Shown: positions 1 to 13,001, numbered from the stretch's first letter. The stretch: 64,000 nucleotides of DNA from Lumnitzera littorea (GCA_024138015.1 JAMXBB010000011.1:85054685-85118684); one strand, 5' to 3'. Notes: generated by a model not told the origin, from the sequence alone. Translations and numbers: made by a program.

Positions 1-670
1 TATATTCAGAGCCCTTATGCCCTTATAATGGACAATGGATGTCAATTTGACAATTTGAAGTTTAGAAAGTTCTACGCTAAGCATCACATTAACCCCCATT
101 TCACCTTAGTCGTATACCCATAGTCCAATGGTTAAGTCGAGACAACTAATAAGATCATCCTCGAAAGCATCAAGAAGAATGGTGGATTAAACATAAGGTG
201 GATGGGTAAACGAGCTCCCAAACATCTTATAGGGGTATAGGACTACCCATCAATTGTTGCAAGGCAAAACCCTTCCATCTAGCCTTTAGATCAGAAGCCA
301 TCTTGCCTATAGAATTGGAACTCCCCTAACATGATAATATAGTTCTTCAATATGCTTGCAAATGAGTCTATCTTGCAAGCCAGTGTAGACATAATAGAAG
401 AAATATGAGGCATGGTAGCAGTTTGGTTAACGACTAACCAATACAAAGTAGTTAGATATTATGACAAGGAGGTTAGACACAAAGAGTTTAAAGTCGAAGA
501 TTTGGTTTACAAAAGACTACAAGCTACAAGCTCTCATGAAGGATAGGGGAAATTAGCCCTTAATTAGGAAGACCTAGTCAGGATAAGGGAAAAAATGAGA
601 AGTGTTGCTTATCAACTCGAAAGACTAGATGATGAGCTCATCCCATGAACATGGATAGATAACCCAAACT
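1..670 (+). pseudogene. Ty3/gypsy Tat-type integrase remnant, 3' part
   Basis: Translation on the plus strand gives the second half of a retroviral-type integrase core: an IMDNGCQF block (second catalytic Asp), then a YP-SNG-VETTN block (catalytic Glu), each Gln codon in the latter replaced by a stop. Further on come a conserved LAFRSEAILPIELE-like block and the C-terminal segment typical of plant Tat gypsy elements (KFKVEDLVYKR, then AYQLERLDDELIP). The N-terminal zinc finger and first Asp lie outside the window. Stops and small frameshifts show it is dead. The lineage assignment comes from recalled family motifs. Confidence 0.8.
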
Positions 671-783
671 AGATTCAAAATCACATATATTCATACTTTC
701 AAGACTTGTGTACCATTGTCAAAACCAAAATCAAACTAACAAATTAGATTCCTAACTCTCTCTTGGGGTTTGGGTGGGAGGTG

Positions 784-2510
784 GAGGGATTAGATCAATC
801 CACTTCCAACTTATTAACAAGCCCATTAGATCTACAAGAAATTAAACAAGCCTTGTTTTCAATAAGATCCAAAAATCACATGGAAAAGATGGTATACATG
901 TAAGGTTTTATAAAAACATGTGGCCACTAATACAAAACTCACTAGTTAACCTAGCTACCACAGTTTTCCATCATTAGAAACTACCTATTAAACTCAATGA
1001 AACCTTAATTGTTTTAATTTTGAAGTAGCTAGAAGTTAATAAAATAAAACAATTTACACTCATAAGTCTATGTAACACCATTTATTAAATCACAACAAAA
1101 TTTCTAGTGCTAAGAATAAGATGATACTTACACTAACTAATTCACCCACCTTAATCATGTTTCATACCCGTGTATGGCAAACAAGACAATATCTTACTCC
1201 TTCAAAAACTCATGCATACAATTAGAAATAAAAAAGGATAACAAGGATACATGATAATTAAGATAAACCTGGAAAATGCCTTTGATAGAATTAAGTGGGA
1301 TTTTATCCTAGATGCTCTATAAGCACTCAATTTCCCAAAGGAATGGATAAACCTTATAATTTCTTGCTTAGCAACAGTAACCACATAAGCATGCTTAATG
1401 GATTTACGCTCTAACCTTTGACCCTAACAATGGGAATAAGACAAGGAGATTTTATTTCCCCTTATTTATTCATCATAGCATTTAAAATAATAAATAGACT
1501 TATAAAGTAAAAAGCTAAAGAAAAAACTTGGAAACCCATCAAGCCTATGAAGTTCAATATGAACTTCACCTACTTATTTTTTGCACCAACCTTAGCCAAA
1601 GCAATTTATTCTACACTACAATTGTTTGAAAAATCTTCAGGCCTAAAAATAAACCTATCCAAATCCACTATCTTATCCTAAAAAAAGACCACAAAGAGCA
1701 TACAAGGGCAAATACAAAGAATCTTAAGAATAAAAAGCACACAATCCTTATGGAAATACCTAAGATTTTCAATAAATAAATAAGGGATTACAAACCAAGG
1801 ACAAGGATTAAGGAGACATGTTAAACAAGATTGACTCAAAGCTTATAGATGGAAAATCAAGTTTTTTAGTATGGTTGGAAGAATAATCCTTATCAACCCA
1901 ACTTTAAATGCCATCCTTGTTTGCACCATGCAAGTCACATCATTACCAAATAAGACATTAGAAAGTATGAAAAGAAAAATTAGAAAATTTCTCAAGAATG
2001 GATGAAATACTATGTATAAAACACATTAGACTTCATGGAATAAAATCTGTACTCCCAAAAACTAAGGGGGTTTAAGGATTCATGATATTCGTTTAAATAA
2101 CTAAGTCTTTAAAATTGAGAGGGCATGGTTCCTATTCAAAGGAGAAAAACTTTGGAGCAAACTATGCTTACTAAAGTACAAAAACTACATAAGGTGATGA
2201 TATACTTTACTTTAACCACCATCGACCTCTCCTTTATGGAAAAGTTTAGTAAGTGGCAACAAGAGACTACTATAGTTTAGTCCAAAGTTTGTTGGAAATG
2301 GATAATCAACAAATTTTTGGATAGATAATTAGTTTAGACAATAACTTTACTCGTACCCTTATCTAAGGCTCCCTAAAAAGGAATAGTGAACATCTTACTA
2401 TGGCTAAAGTGCGAGAAAGCTATATAACATGGAAAGATGACTTGGTAAGACTTGAATTGACCCTAACTATAAGAAGTAAATATGGACTTTATGTTTTAAG
2501 AAAAACTGAG
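784..2510 (+). pseudogene. L1-type LINE reverse transcriptase remnant
   Basis: Successive RT blocks of a plant L1-type non-LTR retrotransposon can be read across several frames: EIKQALFSI near 840, a TLISLCNTIY-like block near 1060, MIIKINLENAFDRIKWDFIL near 1260 (first catalytic Asp region), GIRQGDFISPYLFIIAF near 1430, SGLKINLSKS near 1640, and the carboxyl-side SWNKICTPKN-GGLRIHDIRLNN near 2035. Numerous stops and frameshifts make it a pseudogene. The FADD catalytic motif is absent: the translation runs from YLFFA straight to PTLAK near 1570-1595. The endonuclease domain is not visible. The element looks 5'-truncated, as is usual for LINEs. Confidence 0.85.
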
Positions 2511-2520
2511 TAAGACATGC

Positions 2521-3835
2521 TGATAAGCATAAATCATATACATTTCTTAGGCATATTTTGGTAAAAATTGATCATGATTATGTTCATTTCTTAAGTTCTT
2601 GAGATCTAATTGTACAATATATTAGTTTTAGATGATTTAAGAGCAAGGAGATGAAGTTTGCACAAAAAAAAAAAATGTGATTTAAGGAAATAATGCTCAT
2701 GAGGAATGGAAAACTTTGAAGGAAGAAGATCACTCCCACCAAAATGGACATGATCATGGAAGAATTAAGTGCCTAGTGCCTATTATGCTCTCTATTACGG
2801 GTGTGATCAAGGGAAGTATTGTAACCCCCTATTCATCATACCTATGATTATATATCAGGAGGGTGATCACTCCCTCTATTATGAAAATGATGAGATGAAA
2901 TAATTGAGACGAGAAAATCATGCTAACATCACAGCCGTGATTAGTGGAGACTATTCTTTTTCAAGATGATTACATCCTAAGTCACAAGTGTAATGGGAGT
3001 GGTTACAGTTATTCTTTTTGAACTGTTTCGCACGAGCTGGTGCATAGAATGAGTCTAAACATCAGGGGTTGTCTTGAAATGGTGTATTTTAGACCTTTTG
3101 ACAAGAATAATACAAATACATTGTAATTTTCAGACAAAAAGGGGATCATTGAGAAATCATCATCAAATATCACATTACATCACAAGATAATCTAGAACTT
3201 AGTTAGAGAGCATTAACCACAACACATTTATTCATCTTTATACCTATTTATGTTTTCCGTTTTTTGTACAATCACTAATGTTATATCGTGTACTCTTCCT
3301 AAAACTACTTGAGAGAGCCGATGAGACTTCAATGTTCGTGTATTTGTGAGACTTTTATAGTGAAATCAGAAAGGGGGTTTTATTCTTTATTGATTCTATG
3401 TGTTATTTCTTGTAAATTATGATTTTTGTTAGTTTATATTACAGTTTTATCATGTATGAGTAATAATTTAAGACTTGCTACATCTACTTAGTATGATCAA
3501 GTGCATAGAATAGTGGGTTCCTGATAAATGTTAATTCTGATGAATTGAACTTAATAAATCTAAGTTTTTTTATAGTGTACAATAATAACTTAGGATAGAT
3601 TTCAATAGAGTAAGTCTAGAGACAATTTTATTGAATAGATCTAATTCGTTAGAACAATTTACTCCTAGTAGTAGAGATATTATTAGAAAAGTTGCTATAT
3701 CCTTAGGGGAATTGATAAATGATTATAACGTTAATGCAATTCTAATTGGTTGTTAATTCAAAAGAGATTCTAATAGACACAATTAGGATGAAAAGTAAGT
3801 AATTATGGGAAAAATATTTACAAGCTAGTAATTCC
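2521..3835 (+). repeat. Truncated Athila LTR (A family), plus orientation
   Basis: The sequence begins TGATAAGCATAAAT and is a diverged reverse-complement match to the LTR at 7982-9706. Shared blocks include the segment around 2630-2680 (compare 9540-9620 on the other strand), the block around 3465-3560 (compare 8610-8720) and the block around 3640-3835 (compare 8350-8560). It keeps the terminal TG that element A's own LTR has lost. The last ~365 bp of the LTR are missing, with unrelated sequence following ~3835. It is therefore a truncated or solo LTR. No internal Athila sequence adjoins it. Confidence 0.75.
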
Positions 3836-4015
3836 CTGCATGTAACGAATAATAGGATAAAAGTAATGTTAATGCATTCTTTTAAGAAATTTTTGTTTCT
3901 TGTTTGATAATTTAAAAATTCTAACCCGGTTCCACCCCACTCTTCCTCACTTGGTAGAGGATTCTTAGCATCTAAGGTCCGATTTTACTTGCTTTATTAT
4001 TTGTTTAAACCTAAC
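3836..4015 (-). other. Short internal stub of element E
   Basis: On the minus strand this follows the putative primer-binding site at 4016-4027. It is non-coding as far as I can read and ends where the Athila LTR fragment begins. It is presumably the 5' untranslated start of a gypsy element whose body was deleted or truncated by the neighbouring LTR. Support is mostly positional. Confidence 0.35.
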
Positions 4016-4027
4016 ACTCCGATACCA
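4016..4027 (-). other. Putative tRNA-iMet primer-binding site of element E
   Basis: On the minus strand the sequence reads TGGTATCGGAGT. The consensus PBS complementary to the plant initiator-Met tRNA 3' end is TGGTATCAGAGC, so there are two transition differences. It follows a GGTTATAG string that resembles the LTR end GTGTTACA plus one base found in many plant gypsy elements. The match is short, so moderate confidence. Confidence 0.5.
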
Positions 4028-4028
4028 C

Positions 4029-7000
4029 TATAACCTATCATGACCTAACATTACCGTTGTCATGGTAGGTCGCCATGTACCGTATAAAGGTTTACTATCA
4101 ACCTTGCTGATCACAAGCCTTTCATATGACACATAAGACTCCTTCCACTACACGTTACTACCAGGCCCATAGATAAGTAATATAGAACAATTTAACTAAA
4201 ATTAACTTCTATGGTGTAAATTAACTAAATAAACATATAGACTCGTAAGTTTCACACTAAAAAAATATTATAAACAAATGCAGTTCATAATTGGAATTGC
4301 ATCATAAAGTTTAAACTATGTCATGAATAAAATAAAAGGAAATAGTTATCTACAAAAGTTTTTACAAAATCTCCTTTATGCTCCCTGATCGCTCCAACCC
4401 GTCTCTATACGAGACTCATTATAGGCATGCCTCAGCTTGAATTAGTGAAGATATTTTCCTGCAATAAAAGGAATCTATCAAGGTGTAAGTTTAAGCTTAG
4501 TGAGATAAATACCTTCATCAATATTGTATAGCAGAAATTTATTAGATGCATAATCATATGAATGCATGAACAATCAGTATGCCAAACAACACATATAGTG
4601 GCTTAGAAACTACATACAACTCAGAATTACACCCTTTATAGTTGGGGTTTGGAGATAATTAATCGACTCAAACCAAAATCCAGGTTTTAGACCTTGGGTT
4701 TTATTTCATTTGCACTATTATGCTTAAGCCAAAATAAAACTATATATATATATTTATATATATATATGTATATACTTTCTTTATCGAATAACAAATCATG
4801 TTTTTAAAATCCTAAGTCTAGTGGTATGGTGGCCTTCGCAATCCACAAACATACGCCCTAAGCAAAAGTCACAAGCACAACCCCTCGCTAACGGTTGGCG
4901 TCTCTTGGTGCCTAGTAAGGCCATTAGCTTAGGATAGAGACTCAATAAAATGATAACATAACTAATGCCCAATCTTGTAGGAGGCCTTCCTCCTGTAAGT
5001 CCTTTCCCATTTTCTACGTGAAACGGTAATTGGTGTTATCTGAATGTAATTATAGGGAATGCATGATCCATTTAATTTATTAATCATATAACTAGTTAAC
5101 CTAATTTTCAAGGTGATTCAACAATTTCATTCCATACAATCGCACGGATAAATTATCACAACAATTCTTATTATTATATAATTAACAAGCCATAGCATTC
5201 AATTCACAAATTCATTCACATGTATTTCTCATATCCTACAAGCATCCAAATTTATATATATATATATATAAGTTTAGGTGCATCTATTCTACAAGCAAAA
5301 TCAAGTAAAGAGTTATCGGAAATTTATTTACTCCACCATACGGGTCAGTCAAAGTAGTTCGAGGGTAGGTCGTCTCCAAACGTAAGGTCCCCTGGTCATT
5401 GAAATCATAATACTATAAGGGATTAAAATAAAACTTAGGAAACTAAGCTAAAACTCCTTAAGTTATACTTTTGACCAGTTTTTGTATTTTTCTCGATTTT
5501 ACTTAAAAGTTCAATCGCGTATAACTTTTTTATTTTAAATCTGATTTTTATGATCTTATAGTCAATCTTCATCATTTTCGAGTGCACTTTAACGTGGTGA
5601 GGTTGGATTTTCATGATAAGGTATGTAAATCTGTCCATAGGTTAGAACAGTAGCGGCCTTCATGGTTTAGAGTGTTTTTGGGCTTTGTTTAGTTAACAGG
5701 CTTTTTGGTAACTTGGGAAATCCTTTAGGCTTAGCAGCTCAAAATACTCCTTGAGGTCGGATTTACAACTTTGATTTACACTCCTAAGGATAACAACCAC
5801 TTCTTGGGCTATTAAGTGGGCTTAAGTTATTAAATGAGCTTGTTTTTTATCCAACTCAAATTTAACTACTTTCTTAAGCTTAGGGAGTGAGTTGTGGGTT
5901 TCTTGAGTGTCTTAAAACAACTCTTATTGATGCGTTAAGTTGCTAGTTAGAAGTTTAAGGGTGGTTCAACTTGATGTATGAGGCCTATTTTGGAAGTTTT
6001 AAGCTAGGTTTTGAGTTTTAAGTTTAATATACTTATCATATTTGCTTTGGTGGGCCTTTTTACTTTGTTTACTTACTTTTATCATATTTTTAAGTTTCTT
6101 TTAAGGGTGTTCCAGATTTGGTCGGTTTGAATATGAGAGCTTTTAACTTGCTTTTTCAACTTGTTTCATCATTTTCTTAAGTTTAGGTGTTAGATCATGA
6201 ATCTGGGTTACTTGTATTCAAATCTTAACTTGACTTATTTTCCATGAAGGGATTATTTGACTCATATTTTTCATGAAAATAGTAGATCTCATACTTATTA
6301 CAACTTCCATATCATAGTTCGTGTCATACAAAGTTAGTTTCCTCATAAAACTTTATGTAATGGATTTTTCCTTGATCTAAGTCAAAATTTGAGTATAATT
6401 AACTTAATAGAAGTAAAATCAACACCTAAATGACCTTTGAATCTTCATGTCCAGCATGTTTCTTTTCCATTCGAGTTCTCATTTCAAGATTTTCTCAACT
6501 TAAAATCTTTTATTCAAAGTGTTAAACAAGTATCTCTACAAAATACCAACTTTACATGCTCATATCATATTGCAACTTCATGTAAAGGTTTCTTGAGTTT
6601 GTTTCTTAGGATGGTTTTTGATATTATACCAACTTATGATCATACTCATATCTTCAAGAAATCATAGTCTTCTAACATAAATACTAACCTACTAACACAA
6701 AGAAACACCTACTCGTCTATAAAGCAAAAGTATGGAGATTGTACACTAACGTTCCATTTATGCTCTTTATCTTACTTTCTCCTTCTTGCACCCTTTTTGA
6801 AACCCGAGTTGTCGTCCTTTAAAGTGGAGTTTGGGGAGTGTTCTAAGGGTCCTAAAGAAGCTTCGAATGTTCAAAAAGTAAGACACAAGAAGGTGTTGAG
6901 TGTGCCATGAGTGTGGATGTGCTTAAAAGTGGCGACAAAGTAAAGGATTTATGGGGTATGGTTGTTTCCTCTTTTGTGTTGTTTTCAAAGTGAGAGAAAA

Positions 7001-7981
7001 GGAAGTGAAAATGAAATTGAAAGTGAGAGAAAATGAAGTGAAAATGAAATTGAAAGTGAGAGAAAATGATGAAAGAGTAGTCGGTTGGGAATGGGGTGAT
7101 TGTGTGTTTAAGAAGCTTGATTTTGTTGTCTTGTAACATATACAAAAATCAACAATTGTAACTATTGATGATGTAAGCATTAAGAGGTAAATAGTGGAGT
7201 ATAAGAAAGTGATTGATTGATGAAAGATAAGAGTATGGCCTCCCTTTTCTAGCTTGTACAACCAGCCATATAGTGTTCTTTTGGGTAAGGAATTATCTTG
7301 TCTCGTCTCATTTATTAAAGTTAAGCATGTGAAATCTTGTGATAATTTGTCTATATATAGTATAAGTGAAAGGGTGATAAGGAAAGTGTCTTATCACTAG
7401 ATTTTGATAAGTTATCAATTGATAAATGATTCCAACTTTCAATAGATAAGTCATCTAAGGTGATTGGTTGGTCTACTTATTTATATGTAAGGCTTAGGCA
7501 TGAAGATAAGAGTATTATCTTATAGGAAACTGTTTTTGGATTTACTTCTTGAATTGTTTTATAAATTATGATTCAATTCTTATAAAATTATGAAATTTTC
7601 TAGAGTTGAATGAAATTATTCAAATTAAATTATTGATTAGTTGCTTAGGGTTGAAAGTCCTTAATTGTTTTAGGGTTTAGGGTTTTTGGGTGACTTTAGA
7701 ATTCGTAGTTTTTAAGTTTGGGTTTTATCAATAATAAGCTTTTGAATTGGAAAAATAAGTTCGTTTCTAATTGTAAACTTGAGTTGTTAGTTTAGTTAAT
7801 CCTTGGGAACATTTAAGAAATACTCTTAGTCAAATCATAAGCCCACTAAAAGTAAGGTTTACAATGGGAGAAAAGGAAGGATCTACTTAGGAAATGTCCT
7901 CATCATAGGCTTCTAGAATGGCACTATGTTTAGACTTTCTAGAACAGGTTAAACTACACAATCAAATAGCTCATTGATGCA
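4029..7981 (-). repeat. Putative long LTR of a degraded gypsy element (E)
   Basis: This ~3.9-kb stretch has no credible coding sequence. Read on the minus strand it ends immediately before the putative iMet PBS. It contains a TATATATAG box near 7340-7355, followed downstream by a pyrimidine-rich leader-like stretch (about 7000-7230), which suggests U3-R-U5 organisation. The plus-strand left end reads TATAACC where TGTAACC would be expected (one G->A). Also inside are (TA)n runs near 4741-4770 and 5253-5271, the 33-bp tandem repeat at 6988-7070 and a telomere-like TTTAGGGTTTAGGG near 7670. The right end may be truncated by element A. Other explanations for part of this region are possible. Confidence 0.4.
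6988..7070. repeat. 33-bp tandem repeat, about 2.5 copies
   Basis: Units start at 6988, 7021 and 7054 (last one partial), each beginning AAGTGAGAGAAAA. The unit is purine-rich on the plus strand and a multiple of three, so it creates spurious ORFs on both strands rich in K/E or F/S. It sits in the proposed leader of LTR E. Confidence 0.9.
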
Positions 7982-9706
7982 TGATCACTTCTAACTAGAG
8001 CTACCAAGACATAAAATTTATAAACCTATATTTTATCCTTAACTTGGTTTAATAAGCAAGTATTCCTATTATTTGTAAGCATGGTTAAGTATAAGGTTGT
8101 CTCTACCGAGAACAAATATAAGCACTAGTACTAATTAATCTTCTTCTGATCAAGCAACCAAATTTGTCAAGTGATGAAAAGATTAAAATATCTAATTTAC
8201 TAGCTAAACTACATTAATCCACAAACCAATTTCAACTAACACAATGGTTACAATAACACTTACTAATACAACACTTAACGTATAGACTTACTTCATCACA
8301 TAGTATGATATCACCCTTAATTTAATCCTAATGATTCTTATCTATTGGAATTTATTAATTTGTAAGTATTCCTTTCAGAACTACTTACTCCCAATCCTAA
8401 TTGTGTCTATTAGAATCTTTATTTAATTGACAGCTAATTATAATCACATTAACATCATGATAACTTATCAATTTCCTTAAGGATGTAGTAACTTTCCTAA
8501 TAATATCTCTATTATCAGGAGTAAATTGCTTTAATTAATTAGATCTATTTGATAGAATTGTCTCTTAACATATTCTATCGAAATCCATCATATGTCAAGG
8601 TCGTGCACTACACCGTACTTAGATGCATTAGGTTCAATTCATCAGAATTAACATTTATTAAAAACCCACTATTCCATGCACTTAATCATACTAAGTGGAT
8701 GTAGCAAGTCTTAAACTATTACTTGTACATAATAAAACAATAACATAAAGTAATAAAACTTGTAACTTATAAGAAATAAAACATAGAATCAGTAGAAGAG
8801 TAAAAACTCTTTTTTGATTTTACTATAGAAGTCTCATAAATGCATTAACGATGAATTCCCATCGGCTTTGTTTAGTATTTCTGGGAAAATTACAAGATTT
8901 ACAAGTAGAAAATTATGTTAAGAATGTAAAGATACAATTAGTACACTCTAGGTTTACAGATGTGTTATGGCTTAAAATTGGAGCAAAAGTTCTTCAGGTT
9001 CTAACACAACGAATCTGATGTTCTCTCTTCTGATGTTGTTTGATGATGATCCTTTGATGATGTAGTATGATGTATCATGTCTGATGTCCCTTGTCTTAAA
9101 ATTGTGATGTAACTATATTCTTCTTGTCAAAAGCCTCAAAATACCCCACTTTAAGACACCTGCTATTGTTTAGACTTATTCTACACATCGATTCAATTGA
9201 AACAATTTAAATAAGAATCATTTTGTCCACTCCTATCATGCCTGTAACACAGGGTGTGATTATCTCGAAAAAGCATAGTCTTTACCTATCATGACCTGAT
9301 GTTGAACATAAACTCCTTATCTAATTTATTCATCTCCTCACGCCTGTGATAGGGGAAGTGATCACTCTCCTCATATATAATCACTGCCATGACTAACAGG
9401 AAGATTACAATACTTTCCTTAGTCATGCCCATGATAGAAGGCGTGACTAGCATTGGGTACTCAATTCTTCGATTATTATGTCCATAATTGAATGCATGTA
9501 GGTTTTCCTTCAAAGTTTTCCTTTCCTCACAGTCATCATTGTCTTAAATTGTATTGTTTTTTGTGTAAACTTTATCTCCTTACTCTTAAATAATCTGAAA
9601 TCGATATATTACACAATTAGGTACCAAGAATTTTAGAAATTAACACAATTATGAACAATTTATCCCTAAGTATGCCTAAAAAGTGTAAAGTAATTTACGC
9701 TTATTA
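7982..9706 (-). repeat. 3' LTR of element A (1.7 kb)
   Basis: The plus-strand left end is TGATCACTTC and the right end CGCTTATTA, i.e. the minus-strand LTR starts TAATAAGCG where TGATAAGCG is expected (kept in the related copy at 2521). The minus-strand PPT adjoins it. The part at 7982-9055 pairs with 19325-20390. U3 (about 9060-9540) is rich in short palindromes of the ATCACRGYYGTGAT type, similar to those in the internal spacer at 13190-13575. Confidence 0.88.
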
Positions 9707-9721
9707 AACTTCCCCACACTT
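9707..9721 (-). other. Polypurine tract of element A
   Basis: The minus strand reads AAGTGTGGGGAAGTT directly upstream of the 3' LTR. This is the same motif as in element B (GTGTGGGGAAG just before its 3' LTR). It is the expected plus-strand primer site for reverse transcription. Confidence 0.85.
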
Positions 9722-10984
9722 AAGAACACTATAAAACAATTAATAAATTTCGTAACTTTTTGGATTACATATTCAACAAAGCATTTATAGTAACTTAACT
9801 TTGTGCCTATCATATTGTGTTCTTAGAATACACAAATCAATATTTTAAGACTAATCCAAGTAAAACAAACTTCACCTTTACTATTTAATGATAGCTTCCA
9901 AAGGTATAAAGTCAACATAAAGTCAAATAAAACAAAGGAAATTGGTTATACTTCATCTACTTTGATAAGTGTATTAAAACCCATCAATTACTTCTTAAGC
10001 ACAATAATCTAGAAGAAAAGTATTTTGCATCTATCTTTCTCCTATATTTCTACTTATTTTATTTAATCTCTCCAAGAACAACTTATACATCGCATTTTCA
10101 ATTTTTCTTTTTCAGTAGAAGTGTAAAGACCAAAGATTAGTAATGAGGTCGGATTTTGCTCTTCTAAGAGATCAAAGCTTACCCTTACTAACTCAATTAT
10201 AAGGACAAAAATTAGCAGCAGGGTCGACTTTGCTCTTCTAAAAGACTAAAGCTTACCCTTACTAATTCAGTCCTTAAACACTTCAATTTACTTTATATTA
10301 AAGAGATTCTTAAGAAGCATCAATAAGTGAATCATTTCATTTGCTCTTTCCATTTAAGATTAAATGAGCTCTAAAAGTAATTAGAGAGTAATTATACTAC
10401 TTAGTAAGTTTAGAAATACAACCATTCATTAGATTTGATCTTTCAATTCTGATTCACTTTTAACCTATAAATTCATTCGTTAAATGACAAGTAAGTGTGC
10501 TTCACTTAGATTTGATCCTACAATTTTGATCGAGTATACTAAATCCATAAGAGGTGAGTAAGGCACAAAACTAATACACAAAATTGACTATTATTTTGTC
10601 AAATCCATAATCTATTAAGTCAATTTATAACTTGAAATAAACAAACTTAAGTGGAAAACTTTTGATAATTCTTCCTTAAACTTAGGGAGAGACAATGTCT
10701 AAGGAAGGCAAACACAAAACAAGCATAGAAAGAGAAAATATAAAACAAACAAAAATAAGAACAAGACTCCCCTATGTGAAGTTTGATCAATGCATTTGGG
10801 CCATAAATCATCAAAATAGACATCCTTCAAACACCACGATAAATGGAATATAAAAGAAACCTGACCATTAAACACACTAAAACAAACCATAACAACAGAT
10901 GATATGAGAGTCTTTAGCAAAATACATCAAAAAAGTTAAGCTCTCAAATAGTTAATGAGTTACAAAAACAAAAAAAAAAAAATG
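9722..10984 (-). other. 3' noncoding region of element A, with GAAGAG repeats
   Basis: This lies between the stop of the second ORF and the PPT. No coding sequence is credible. It holds two ~73-bp repeat units at about 10136-10270 (described separately). Near 10670-10710 there is a degraded counterpart of the ACATTG...CAATGT palindrome plus internal PPT-like motif seen in element B at 31173-31213. The rest is AT-rich. Confidence 0.7.
10136..10270 (-). repeat. Two-copy ~73-bp 3'-UTR repeat of element A
   Basis: Two units share the plus-strand strings TTTGCTCTTCTAA and AAAGCTTACCCTTACTAA, spaced 73 bp apart (10157 and 10230). On the coding strand the unit reads TTAGTAAGGGTAAGCTTT, then TTAGAAGAGCAAA. 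It is homologous in position and core sequence to the three-copy repeat of element B at 31627-31821. Confidence 0.85.
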
Positions 10985-12378
10985 TCAATCATCATCAGCT
11001 TCAGTTTCCTCATTTAAGCCATCCTCTTCATTCCCTGATTACTCTTCCTTACTATTATTTCCAGCTTCTTACCCTCTGACTTTTAGTCGAGTTCCTTAGG
11101 TCTCTTCTGCATTGTCACTGTCCTCTTCTTTTAACCCATCCTCCTCATCATTCAAATCCTTATCTTCCGACCCATTCCCTTTTGCTTGTTAGGTAATGGT
11201 AGGGGCATTGGAGGCTAACTAAGACCTACATCCTTTTAGGTTTGAAGATGAGACAAATAGGAGGGAATGGCTATGCCGATTGTTGTGGTGATATTTTTTT
11301 ATTATTCAACAATCCCTTTCTAAGTTTTTTTTTTTTTTTTAATCTTAGCCACTTTAGTTTCCAAGCACTTCAAATTTCTGATCGAGAAACTAGATGTGGT
11401 TGGCATAAAGTTTGGAGCACTAAGATCCTTAATGTCCAAGTTAGGGTTTAAGACTCTTGCAATACCCTATTGATTGGAAGGAGTTCTTAAAAGCAATTCC
11501 TAGAAGCGATTTCGATTCAGCACAAGAGTCTCTTGGCCTATAACTATTAGGCTATAACATCAAGTTCCTTAGAATTCTAGTATTCATACCTCCAATGAAG
11601 ATACCCTTGCTCTTGTCGAAAGTTTGCCGATGAATTCCAAATGTAGTGAGCATTCCAACATTCACCGAATACCTCTTGAGTACACTATACAAGGGTAGTA
11701 AGTCATGTTCCCCCATTGCCTCAAAACTTTTATGCTTCCTATGGATTGTCCTTATAAGGATGTAGTGAAAGATTCGAGCACTAGTCTTCTTTAGGGTAGA
11801 AGCTTTTGACTTATTTTCCTAGAAACTACTCTAAGTTGAGATTTCTCTCCAGAATTCATTCAAAGAAGTACCTTAGTAAAGACTTATCGGTAAATCCTCA
11901 AATTCATCCTCCTCTAATTCTACCCTAGTGTATATAAACCCATATCATGTACAAAGGTCATCAAGTCAAAGGTGTGAGTTCTTTTAAATGCTAAGAACTC
12001 AAGTTTGTTTACTATTTTCGAGCCTATATACTCATACTTGATTTTGAAGGATGAGAGGAACGCTAATATAGTTTGCTTGTATGTTTTTTCCTAAATCGTT
12101 AATAACTTTAGCCATGGCCCATTCTTCAATAGCCTCTACAAAGCTACCTTTAACCCATACTTTCCTAACATATCTCAGTCAATAATACAATACCTCTTTA
12201 TTATCTTCTTAGCAGTAAACTCCTTAAACCTTTCTTTATGTTCTGCAATCTAACTAGTCGATGGAGCGACTACTCTACTTGAGCTCGCTGCATTAGATCA
12301 TCTGGGAGGAGGAGAAGGAGAAGTATCTACCTTCAGTCTCTTGTTTCGAGAAGTTATGGATGATTTCTTAGATGCCAT
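10985..12378 (-). pseudogene. Athila second ORF (ATHILA ORF-1 / env-position protein), broken
   Basis: The minus-strand ATG at 12378 opens MASKKSSITSRNKRLK, a basic Ser-rich N-terminus. Conserved-looking segments include FKEFTAKKIIK and MLGKYGLKVAL, then an EKTYKQTILAFLSSFK block matching the PVYKELNLEFLCTY region of the homologous ORF in element B. The C-terminus is acidic and ends ADDD. Several stops and at least one frameshift break it. The position after pol is where Athila elements carry an ORF once called env-like; I see no signal peptide or clear membrane segment. A TTTCTAG acceptor-like site abuts the ATG. Confidence 0.7.
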
Positions 12379-13001
12379 CTAGAAATACAAGTGTTATTTC
12401 TAGAAAAGCAAAGATCATGCACATTCTGATAACAATTGAGACTAAAACATAGCCCTTCTACCTTCCTCCAATACCAACCATAAATACTTTACAAACTAAA
12501 CATGATCAACCCCCACCTATTCTTAAGCATGAGTAACACAAGTGAGTCCCTTGTAAGGTCATCTTGCAATAAAAAACTATAACTAAGTGTTATTATCTCC
12601 CCTTTTTATCAATTGACTATACAACATTTTAATTTCACAACACATAAACATAATCCCATTGCCATTTGACATACGAAACTACAACATATACAAAACCAAC
12701 TGTCAGCACAATCCTACATAACAATTAACTATTAATGACAAAACTAAATCATCAAATTAGACTTAATTTGCATAAATCCTTAATTTGGTAATTATCAATG
12801 GAAATTAGGGTTTAAGTGAGTCATTCCAATTTCAGCATCAAGTTTATGCAAATCAAAGTTTAATTACTACACAAACAACATTACAAGTATAATCACAATA
12901 CAATTATAAATCATAATGAACACACATATTCAAACTCTAAAATTACTTGAACTAAATCTATCTAAATGATGAAAAAGTATGGAAAAAGGGGAAGATCATA
13001 C
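12379..13001 (-). other. Putative leader intron of the element A second ORF
   Basis: On the minus strand an AAG/GTATG donor at 13001 and a pyrimidine-rich TTTCTAG acceptor ending at 12379 bracket 623 AT-rich noncoding bases immediately before the ORF's ATG. The arrangement mirrors element B (donor 29134, acceptor 29696). Splicing is inferred from sequence only. Confidence 0.45.

Noticed and set aside
6852..7261. ORFs rich in F/S/H (minus) or K/E (plus)
   Set aside because: They are products of the 33-bp purine/pyrimidine-asymmetric tandem repeat.
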